DNA from: Cenococcum geophilum 1.58
Lineage: Eukaryota > Ascomycota > Dothideomycetes > Gloniales > Gloniaceae
Length of the DNA: 64,000 nt
Direction of reading: 5' to 3'
Assembly (NCBI GenBank): GCA_001692895.1
Contig: KV748177.1
Span: forward strand, 3,820,130 to 3,884,129
Each line of letters opens with the position of its first letter. Position 1 is the stretch's first letter. Positions 56,076 through 64,000 of this stretch are shown here, piece by piece. Made by a program: the position numbers and the translations under genes. The notes under the pieces are model-generated. The model was not told the origin of the DNA. It did no database searches and was given only the letters and a program-made list of their open reading frames with translations.

Positions 56076-56496
56076 CAGAGGATCTTATTGAGCACATAGC
56101 AGAGCTCTACGCAGGGCCCGATCGCGATGCAGAGACAGATGAGGAAGTCGTTGAGCAACCCCAAATCAAGCTTGATGAGGCGCTTGACGCCTTACAAAAG
56201 CTTTGTCTTTATAAGGAATAGCAGGAAGATTGTAATAGAGACATAATTACGACTCTATTAAGGCACGAGCGACAACTCCAAAATCGACGAAGTCAGAACA
56301 CCAAACAGCAATCAATTACGACGTATTTTAGTGTAGCCAATCGCTCAATTGCGACTTCATAGGTGTAGATATATAATATCATTACCTAATTTTGATTTTT
56401 GGTGCATTTTATATACAAATACTAAATATAACGATACCCTTGGTATTACGATACGGTCGGCTAAATAAGTCGTATCGTTATAAGGGGGTTTGACTG
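56076..56496 (+). mobile_element. pogo/Fot1-type DNA transposon, 3' end only
   Basis: The first 280 bp encode the C-terminal tail of a CENP-B/pogo-like transposase: EDLIEHIAELYAGPDRDAE, EQPQIKLDEALDALQKL, RDIITTLLRHERQLQ, ending QQSITTYFSV. One TAG lies in the frame after KLCLYKE. QQSITTYF (56306-56329) fits a PCNA-interacting box. The terminal part holds ACGATACG facing CGTATCGT, and the end TATAAGGGGGTTTGACTG is followed by TA (56497-56498), as in pogo elements. The DDE catalytic region and left end are missing. Base composition is near that of genes, unlike everything around it. Confidence 0.82.
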
Positions 56497-56498
56497 TA

Positions 56499-57828
56499 TT
56501 TCTAGTTCTAGTTAATAGATTTTAAGTATTAATTCCTAGGTAAATATCTCCTTAAGTTCCTTAAACGGCTTTTTTTACTTATTTCCCTATACCTATAGTT
56601 CCTCTTTCTTTATAAGCCTAGTAAAGGGTTTAATATTCTTTAACTATTATACTATAAACCTTCTATCCCTTAACACGGCAATTTGGGTCCTTAGGTTATC
56701 GATAAGAATTAACTAATTAGAAAAGCTAGGTTAATATAACTATCCAATTGAATCCAGTCGTCAATATAAGCGAACTTGGCAGAGGACCCTGCCGTGTTAA
56801 GGGATAGTAGTTAAAAACCCCTAAAAATAACCTTAATTATATTATATTCCCCAGCCCTTGCCAACCTACTATAGCTTTAATTTTCTTTAGGTTTATATTA
56901 ATATAATCTAGTTTAATAATAAATTTAATAAAATCTGTCTTCTTTATAAAGAACTTATATTTCTTAATTACTACTAATATTTATTCTTTCTATAGCCTCT
57001 TTAAGACCTATTTAACGTGTTCTCCGTATTCTCCCTTAGTTATTAAGTAGATAATAATATTGTTAGGTATACTATAATAAACTTATTAAGGTATTCTCCT
57101 AATACGCTATTAATTTACTTTTAAAATATTACTAGTACGTTTATAAGCCTAAATTGCATAACTAATAGCTTATATAGTCCTTCCGTTAACCTAAAGGCTG
57201 CCTTTTATTTATCTCCCTCCTTAATCCTAATCTAATAGTACGCCTATCTTAAATCTATCTTTATAATAATTTACGCATTACCTATCTAATTCTAGATTTT
57301 ACTAATTAAGGGTAAAAAATACCTATACTTCCTAGTATTGCTATTTAACTATTTCTAGTTAATATATAGCCTAAGTTTTCCGTTCTTTTTTAGTACAAAT
57401 AGTACTAGATATCTTACTAATAACTATAATAGTTTAATATATCCTTTTTATAGGTTTTCTTAGACAACTCCTTAAGTACTCTTAACCCTTCTTTAGTTAA
57501 CTTATAAATTAAAAAGAACTTTAAATTTATTTCTAGTTCTAACTTTATCTTATAGGCCTATATTATATACTTTAATAGCTTTTTACTATACTTATAGTAT
57601 CTCTTTAGTATATAGGATAACCCTTTGTTAGTTTCCTTATATATCGCTCTAACTTAGTACTATACTAACTTAGTTACTATACGCCTCTTATATTGTTAAG
57701 TATCTTTAATATTAATTTAACCTACAACCTAATTAATCTTTAGATTATATTCCTATAACTAAGGCATACTTAATACTGCCTTATCCCGTCCTAATAGTAG
57801 AATATTATTACGGGATACCCCTGTAACA
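56499..57828 (-). mobile_element. Ty3/gypsy polymerase fragment, broken
   Basis: On the minus strand, reverse transcriptase landmarks of the gypsy type are visible in the 57,050-57,450 zone (a KKNGKLR block and the following conserved strands). It is a fragment with many breaks, lacking identifiable LTRs on both sides, and is split by the MITE at 56666-56804. Confidence 0.7.
56666..56804. mobile_element. 139-bp TA-flanked MITE inside the gypsy fragment
   Basis: Perfect 15-bp terminal inverted repeats TCCCTTAACACGGCA (56666-56680) and TGCCGTGTTAAGGGA (56790-56804), flanked by TA on each side. The subterminal TAGGTTATCGATAAGA is shared with the MITE at 11036-11334, so they are one family. No coding content. 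Confidence 0.85.
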
Positions 57829-58200
57829 CCTTATACACATCTACCTATTTCCACCGTCTACGAAACCGCAATTTACCGCGTCTTATAGCAATCTAATGGC
57901 AATCTGCTATATTCTGCTATATTCCGCTAAGTTTTATTAAATTCTGCCATATTCTGCCAATTTCTACTAAATTCCGCTAAGTTTTGCCAGGACTACGTCC
58001 TAAATTCTATTCTGCTCTATATATATGTTAATTAAGCAACTAAGTTAATAATATATACCCTTTCTTCCTATTTTCCTACCTTCTTTCCTTATATAACGTC
58101 TTAACTTTATTATACAGTTTATATATATAGCTTAATAATATCTACTTATTATATATTATTGTCGCTTATACTTACTCCGTAATACTATATTATATTAAAC
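57829..58200. repeat. Probable gypsy LTR with internal short repeats
   Basis: Begins TGTAACACC and includes a run of TTCTGCTATATTCCGCTAAG-like words (about 57895-57990). It lies between a minus-strand polymerase fragment and a plus-strand gag-like region. The right boundary is uncertain. Confidence 0.4.
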
Positions 58201-59636
58201 CTATACTGCCTTAGCCCGCCTAATATACAAAACAACCTAAAAGCCCCTATATCTATAACTAACTTATATAATATATTTACTAAATAAATAAAGGGCCTAT
58301 AATAGGCCTTTATAGATGCCCTTACTTATTAAAAGGCTTAATACTAAGAGATAATTAGATCCCTAAGAAAAGAAATTAAAGAGATCTGCTATAACCCACT
58401 ATCTACTACACCGTCGCCCCACCCGTTCCTATTAGTATTAACCTATAAGTACTAAATAGAGGAGACGTGTCTAAGACTGGCTTTTTAACCCTAAATTTAC
58501 TAACTAGTGCCTCTATAAAGAAGCTAACCGAATATCTTCCTAATTCTCTTACCTATTTAGGTAAAAGAAGTAAACTACGCTCTTTTCTTAACTAACTTAA
58601 AAATAAGCTAAACGGTAATATTAATTGCTACCCTACCCCTAATAGTTAACTATATTATACTATAAGCCGTCTAATAAGAGACGCTATAGAAACTGTATAC
58701 CAGTTTTAGCTAAGCACTTTAAAAGAACTAGTTACTATACTAAAAGTATCTTATAGCGACCCTAACCAAATTATAATAGTATAAAGGAAACTAAATAAGA
58801 TAATATAAGGCTCTAAGAGCTTCCTATTATACTTTACTAAGTTTTACTAATATACTAAAGAGACTAGATAGAATAAACCTGCCTTAATTAATCGCCTAAT
58901 AGAATCCTTAAACTCTAACCTAAAGGCTTCCCTTATAGGAGTTAAGCTGCTAAATACCCTTACTACCTGCGCTAATATTATTAACGGCCTATATAACAAT
59001 ATACTACGCCTTACCCTAAAATATATACTTTAATACTCTGCCCCTTAACCGTCTAAAACCTATAAGGACCCTAACGCTATAGATATTAACGCTGGAATCC
59101 TCTCTTATACCTTGAAAGGATCTACTAAATATAAATAACGTATTAAATATAGCCTTTATTTTAAGTGCGGAAGCAATGCTTATATCTTAAGTTACTACTT
59201 TATCTCCCTGCCTAAAATAAATATTTAAATAATAAGCATAGGCGGTGGACTACTATCCTAATTATATAAAAGGATAACTAGTATAAGTAACTAATTGCCT
59301 CTATTAAGCCCTACCTACTAACCCTAATTATTATCTAATTTCGGCTCGGTATTTAGTAAGTACTACCTATAAGGATAAAGCTATAACTAATATGCTATAA
59401 TAACTCCGCTCTAATTACCTTTAAAAGGAAGGTTTTAAAGCTAAGTTACTCTTTAGGACGGCTCTACCTTAAGATTTTTATAAGGGCGCGGAGAGACTTC
59501 GGGAAGAATTAAACGAACGATATAAATTCTATCTAAATCTAAGAGTATATAGCTCTCGCTAAGAACAAGACGTTGCGTAAAGAAGAGAAAGGAATAATAA
59601 GAGAATTATATAATTAAATAGTTAGGGGCTTAGTGG
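58200..59636 (+). mobile_element. LTR-retrotransposon gag-like fragment, broken
   Basis: Plus-strand decayed coding DNA ending in a degenerate zinc-knuckle-like patch near 59,150-59,220 (around TTTAAGTGCGGAAGC). Probably the gag of a gypsy element whose polymerase was displaced by the element that begins at 59640. Many breaks. Confidence 0.5.
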
Positions 59637-59639
59637 TTG

Positions 59640-62600
59640 ATGTGTGTGTATATATGCACGCGGTCTTTAACGGACTTTGGTAATTCAATTAATTTGGCAG
59701 ATTTTGGTTAAAGCGTTGGAATTTATCTATTAAGTGTTTTACTAAGACATTCTTACTATAACTAGGCTAGTCCCGTTATAGTACCCCCCCTTTTAGCTAA
59801 AGGTCTAAATAATTCAATTTTAGTTAAGACTTATAACTTATTACATATTATGTTTTTGTGTTAAGTAGCGGTATAGAGTTTTACCGATTCTATTATTAAA
59901 TAGACTAATTAGGATTTTCTATCCCCAGGATAGAAAATTACTATTAGCTTAGTTAAGGTGGTAAGCAAAACTAATATTTTTATAGTGGGTCTTAGCAAGG
60001 CAGATCTAACTAATTAGATAACTTTAACTGGCGGTTAAAGTTCCTTAACATCTTGCGTATTATATAATCGTATTATAAATATTATAACGTATTTTAAGTC
60101 TTTTTTAATTTTAAGCTTTCTGCTATTATATTTTATATATTTATATTAGGTAGTAATTATTTACTTCTATATTGTATCTATTTAGCTAGAGTAGGCCGTA
60201 AAGGATGGTCCTTATAGAATTCTTTTATTAGGGAAGGTGTATTAGTCTTAATCTAGTTATAGATTTCCTAAGTTTATATTTTATATCCTTCCCATTTAAT
60301 AAGAAGTTTAAATTATTTAGATTGTGTCTTTTATTGTATATTATTAATTAAGTTAATAAAGTAAGAACCGTTGCCGTTGTTAATAATTATAGGAGGTAGT
60401 AGTAGTACTTTATAAGTTATAGGTTTACCCTTTAAGGGTTATAGTAAGTTTATATAAAACGTTAAATATATTTTTATCTTAATTTGTAGTTTAAGTTTAT
60501 AAGTGTATAGGCTTAGTTTCTTTTTAACTTAGTATAGGCCCATAAACTTCTAGTCTAGGTTCTTTAAGGGTCGTTAAGTCTTTAGGTTTTGTATATTTAG
60601 GTAAACTATATTACCTTCCTTAAAGTCCTACACGGGAGCTTATCCTTTATTTATATACCATTTCTATACTATTTAAGCGTACGCTAATTTACTTTATAAT
60701 AGTTCTATTAACTGCTTTATTTAATTGGCAAAGTTATACGCATTAATTAGTTAAATCCTCTTAATTATAGGTCCTATTGTATTAATTTTGGGTTATAGTT
60801 TAAATCTAAGCTAAGGGTTTTATCCGTAGGTTGCGTAAAACGGCGTTACGCCTATTAATTTGTTTCTTATATTATTTATAGTAAACTCAGCTAATAGTAG
60901 CCATTTTTTCTAGTTATCTTATAGGTAGGAGCAGTATATTTATAGATATTGTTTTATAATTATATTTATAATTTTAGTTTAACTATTTATTTCTAGATAA
61001 AATGCAGTTAAAAGTTGTGTTTATATACTTAATTATTTATATAGGGCTTACTAAAAGTCTAAAACGAACTAGCTTCCGCAGTTGAATATTATTAAATTAG
61101 GAAGTCTATATAGCTTAAAGACGTACTTAATAAAACATTTGGCTACTAATATTGCATTAATTAAGTCTATAGGAATTATATATTGTATTTTTATAAGACA
61201 GTTAATAACTACTATAATATTTGTAAACCTATTACTATTAGGTAGATTAACTATAAAGCTAATTAAGATATCTTACTATCTTTATATAAGAGGTCTTCCT
61301 ATATACGTATATTCTATATACTTAAACGTATTTTTATATATAGTTGTATATTATAGGCTAGTAATATACTTATTAGATAATCTTATAGGTCTTTATATAG
61401 CTAGGATGCCCTACTATAGGGAAATCGTATATAAATTTGAGTATCTTAAATTGTAAGGGTTTGGAATTTAGGACTACTATCTTCTATTAATAGTACAACC
61501 GATTATTATAGATTTTGTATTTAATGAGTGTAATATTCTTATATTGCCATTTCCCTATTTAAATTACTTTTATTATATCTGCTATCTAGGGGTCGTTTTT
61601 ATATTTATACTCTATTAATTTATTAATTTCTATATCCCACTTATTAATTTTTAATTTATTCCTATTAAGCTCCATATCTAGGAATATAGGGCGTAGTTTC
61701 TTAAAGCGTTTAGGGGGTAGTAGAATTTATAATTAATTTATAATTAATTTGTTAGAGGCATTTATAGGTAACTCCTATAATTATTATATTAATAAGTTAG
61801 GCTTTTAATTAAGTTTGCTAGGTTAATATATAATCTTAAAGTTAAATTATAAAAGGTATTTGGCCTAATAAATTTAGCGCTATATTAATTGCTTTATAGT
61901 TATAAAGTACTATAGGTTTTTATGGTCCACTAATACACGTATTAAAAATAACAATTCTTTAAGTTTTGGGCGCTATTGTTTAAAGCATCTAATAATTATA
62001 AGTAGTTCCTTATTATATATCTTATAGTTTAATTTAGTAGGGGTAAGTTTTTAGAAGAGGAAGGCTACTAGGCGCAGCTCGCCGTTTTTATTATATTGCA
62101 ATAATACTCCTCCTAGTATATAGTTAGACGAGTTTATTTTAATAATATATTTAAGGTCTGGATTAAAGTAGGTAAGAATTAGAGTAGTTATAAAATAATA
62201 TTTTAGGTTATTAAAAGCTTATTTATATTTAGTAGTCTATTTAAATCTTATATTCTTTTTTATTAAGTTTACTAATAGCTAAATAATTTTTAAGAAGTAA
62301 TTAATAAATTAATAGTAGAAATTTACGAATCCTAGAAATCCTTAAATATTTTATATACTATTAGGACTTTCCTAGTTTATAATTATAGTAATTTTCTTAG
62401 GGTCTATTTTAATTCCGTTGCGGGATATAATTAGGCCTAAGTATATAACTTTAGACGTATAGAACTTATATTTCTTAATATTGTATTATAAGCCCGCGTC
62501 TTATAGGCGTTTAAGGACTATTTAAATGTGCTTTTAATACTTAGAAAGCAAAGATAAATAAATTAAGATATTATTAATATACGCGGTAATAAATATATTA

Positions 62601-64000
62601 AGGAATTCGCGAAGCGTATTGTTAATATATTATTAAAACATACTAGGACCGTTCTTTATACTAAACGGTATTACTAGGTATTTAAAAAGTCCCTATTGTG
62701 TACGGAAAGCAGTATACTTTTTATCTCCTTTGTAAATACGGATTTAATTAAAGGTAGTAACTATGTTAAGCTTTATAAAGTATTATACTTTTACTAAGTA
62801 GTTAAGCGTTTCTTAAAGTAGAGGAATCGGATATTAGTTTTATATTATAATTATATTTAGGGCTTAATAATTAATATAGAATCTTAAGCCTTCTTTAGGT
62901 TTCTTAATAAATAGTATAGGTAAGGCGAATAGTAATTAACTAGGGCAAATAAATCCTTTCTCTAGGTGCTCTTTAAGATATTATTATATTATAAGCAGCT
63001 CTTCTTGCGATATACCGTATAATGGGCTAAACTTTAGCGTTATACTAGGTTTAAGTTCTATCTTAAAATTATACTTATCTTAATATAGGGGTAGTTAGTT
63101 TACGAATTATTTCTTAAACGTATTAATTAGATTGTAATATTCTTTAGGTATAAGAGGTTGGGGGTTAATATATTACTTTAGTTCTAATGCCTTCTTAATA
63201 TCTTTTAGTGTTATAGTAAAGATCTTATAGTCTTATTTTCTTACTAACAAATAAAAGGGTACAGCTTATACTATATAAATTTTAAGGGGTTTTAGTATAT
63301 TATCTTTGCATTCTTTACCGCGATTAGTAGTTATAACTTTATTATATTAGTTTAAGGATTATAGCAAGGGTAATTTATATTATATTAAATTTAAATAGTC
63401 GTATGCATATTTATAGGGTAAGTAGTATTTTAAGTAATAACTTCGGTAGTAGGTTGTACGAAATTTTAGTATTTCTTTAATCTAGCTAATTAAAGGGTTA
63501 TATTATTTTAGCTATCCGTATCTAAGTATTACCTTATAATGCTTTAAGGGTATTATAAATAGGGAAATATATTTAAGGTGTTCGCCTATCTATATCTTTA
63601 TAAAAGCGTAGTATATAAGTTTACCGTATATTAAAGGCTTACTATTAAAGCCTTATAGGCCTTAGGGCTTATTAAGTTTCTTTAAATTTAAGCGTTAAGT
63701 TTTTACGTAGTTTATATTAATAAAGCCTATNCTAGTAGCTCNNCTNTCTATAAGGATTTNNACTTCCTTCNATTTTNTAAGTATTTAAATTTCGCTAAGT
63801 ATATTAAGGGAGTTATATTATATACTAGCGCTAAAACAGCCTAAATACTTATACTCTTCTACTTCTTATCTTAAGGCACGACTTAGCCCTAGGATAATTA
63901 ATTTTTTTTAAATTAACTAAAGGTAAGACGCTTTATAATAACTAAGTATAATTTATAAAATAAGTATAATTTGTGAAATAAGTATAACTTAAGGACTAAG
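59640..64000 (-). mobile_element. Ty3/gypsy chromovirus-like element D, broken, runs off the window
   Basis: Minus strand. A short 3' LTR of about 145 bp (roughly 59640-59783) is preceded, in element sense, by the polypurine tract AAAAGGGGGGG (complement at 59784-59794). Next comes a chromodomain-like region with a KWEGY core (about 60,190-60,330), then integrase (60,300-61,600) and RNase H/reverse transcriptase (61,800-63,200), with protease/gag side sequence beyond. Chromodomain-bearing gypsy elements are known to favour heterochromatin. It is very AT-rich with a great many breaks. The 5' LTR lies outside the window. Confidence 0.75.
59914..59938. repeat. 11-bp-arm palindrome in the 3' region of gypsy D
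   Basis: ATTTTCTATCC, loop CCA, GGATAGAAAAT. It matches the palindrome at 33884-33912 in copia A, and similarity extends into both flanks (ACTAAT before, about 25 bp after). Confidence 0.8.

Larger units (their letters stand above)
32221..64000. other. AT-rich, RIP-affected repeat block
   Basis: From here to the window end the sequence is dominated by TA-rich words. Copies of the same element differ almost only by C/T and G/A transitions, frames are closed on all strands, and surviving C is mostly in CpG or CpC. This is the signature of repeat-induced point mutation, known from Neurospora and many Pezizomycotina. No host gene was seen in about 31.8 kb. Ambiguous bases cluster here, as expected for repeats in an assembly. 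Confidence 0.9.

Noticed and set aside
57829-58200. Confident LTR boundaries for the gypsy fragments
   Set aside because: A TGTAACA-type start is visible, but no second copy lies in the window to define the ends.
61082-61456. 124-codon plus-strand open frame rich in Ile, Leu and Tyr
   Set aside because: It is antisense to the integrase zone of gypsy element D. Its composition reflects AT-rich DNA and not a real membrane protein.
1-64000. tRNA genes, rRNA, CRISPR arrays
   Set aside because: I looked for B-box-like GGTTCRANYCC with an acceptor stem and for regular spaced repeats, and found none. CRISPR is not expected in a fungus.
32221-64000. Centromere
   Set aside because: AT-rich repeat blocks can be centromeric in fungi, but nothing in the sequence separates that from an ordinary RIP isochore. 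It would need CenH3 data.

Overview
The window comes from a filamentous ascomycete (Pezizomycotina). Its genes carry short introns (about 50 to 230 nt) with GTRNGT-type donors, CTRAY branch points and AG acceptors. Typical mould families are present (HET domain, fungal AIG2-like, NmrA-like), and the repeat block has the transition-only, TpA-rich decay of repeat-induced point mutation (RIP). I cannot place the genus. A leotiomycete-like genome with AT isochores would fit, but that is a guess.

The window is in two parts. Positions 1 to about 32,200 are ordinary gene-dense DNA with 15 protein genes: a dienoyl-CoA isomerase; the RACK1/Cpc2 ribosomal scaffold with a U24 box C/D snoRNA in an intron; U1 snRNP protein C; an NmrA-like protein; a calponin-homology protein; the complex I assembly factor NDUFAF2; an AIG2-like protein; a TLC-domain membrane protein; an unknown membrane protein; a HET-domain protein with N-terminal membrane segments; an unknown Cys-containing protein; mitochondrial seryl-tRNA synthetase; a BTB protein; CTP-dependent diacylglycerol kinase Dgk1; and the ribosome-biogenesis helicase Spb4. 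Exon boundaries were worked out by hand from splice signals, frame and family alignment. They close in frame for every gene given a family name. Several genes form head-to-head pairs with short shared promoters: the calponin-homology gene with NDUFAF2, the 383-aa unknown with seryl-tRNA synthetase, and DGK1 with SPB4. Two non-autonomous DNA transposons sit in intergenic DNA here (3727-4070 and 11036-11334).

From about 32,200 to the end the sequence turns sharply AT-rich and contains no host gene I can recognise. It is a graveyard of nested transposable elements altered by RIP. It holds three relatives of one Ty1/copia family: A at 33354-39699 and B at 41057-47018, both on the minus strand with 5-bp target duplications, and C at 51349-56075 on the plus strand, cut off at its 3' side. 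It also holds a Tad-like LINE ORF2 (minus, 48250-51348), Ty3/gypsy fragments (56499-59636), and a chromodomain-bearing gypsy element that runs off the end of the window (59640-64000). Two DNA transposon relics in the block, a pogo/Fot1-type 3' end at 56076-56496 and a 139-bp TA-flanked MITE at 56666-56804, are much less AT-shifted than their surroundings and probably arrived after most RIP had happened. The MITE belongs to the same family as the one at 11036 in the gene-rich part.

The points most worth following up are the U24 snoRNA in the RACK1 intron, the clusters of ACGCGT (MluI cell-cycle box) motifs beside the TATA-like box of the copia LTRs, a near-perfect palindrome shared by the 3' ends of a copia and an unrelated gypsy element, and the weak 5' splice site in the gene for the U1 snRNP protein that reads 5' splice sites.
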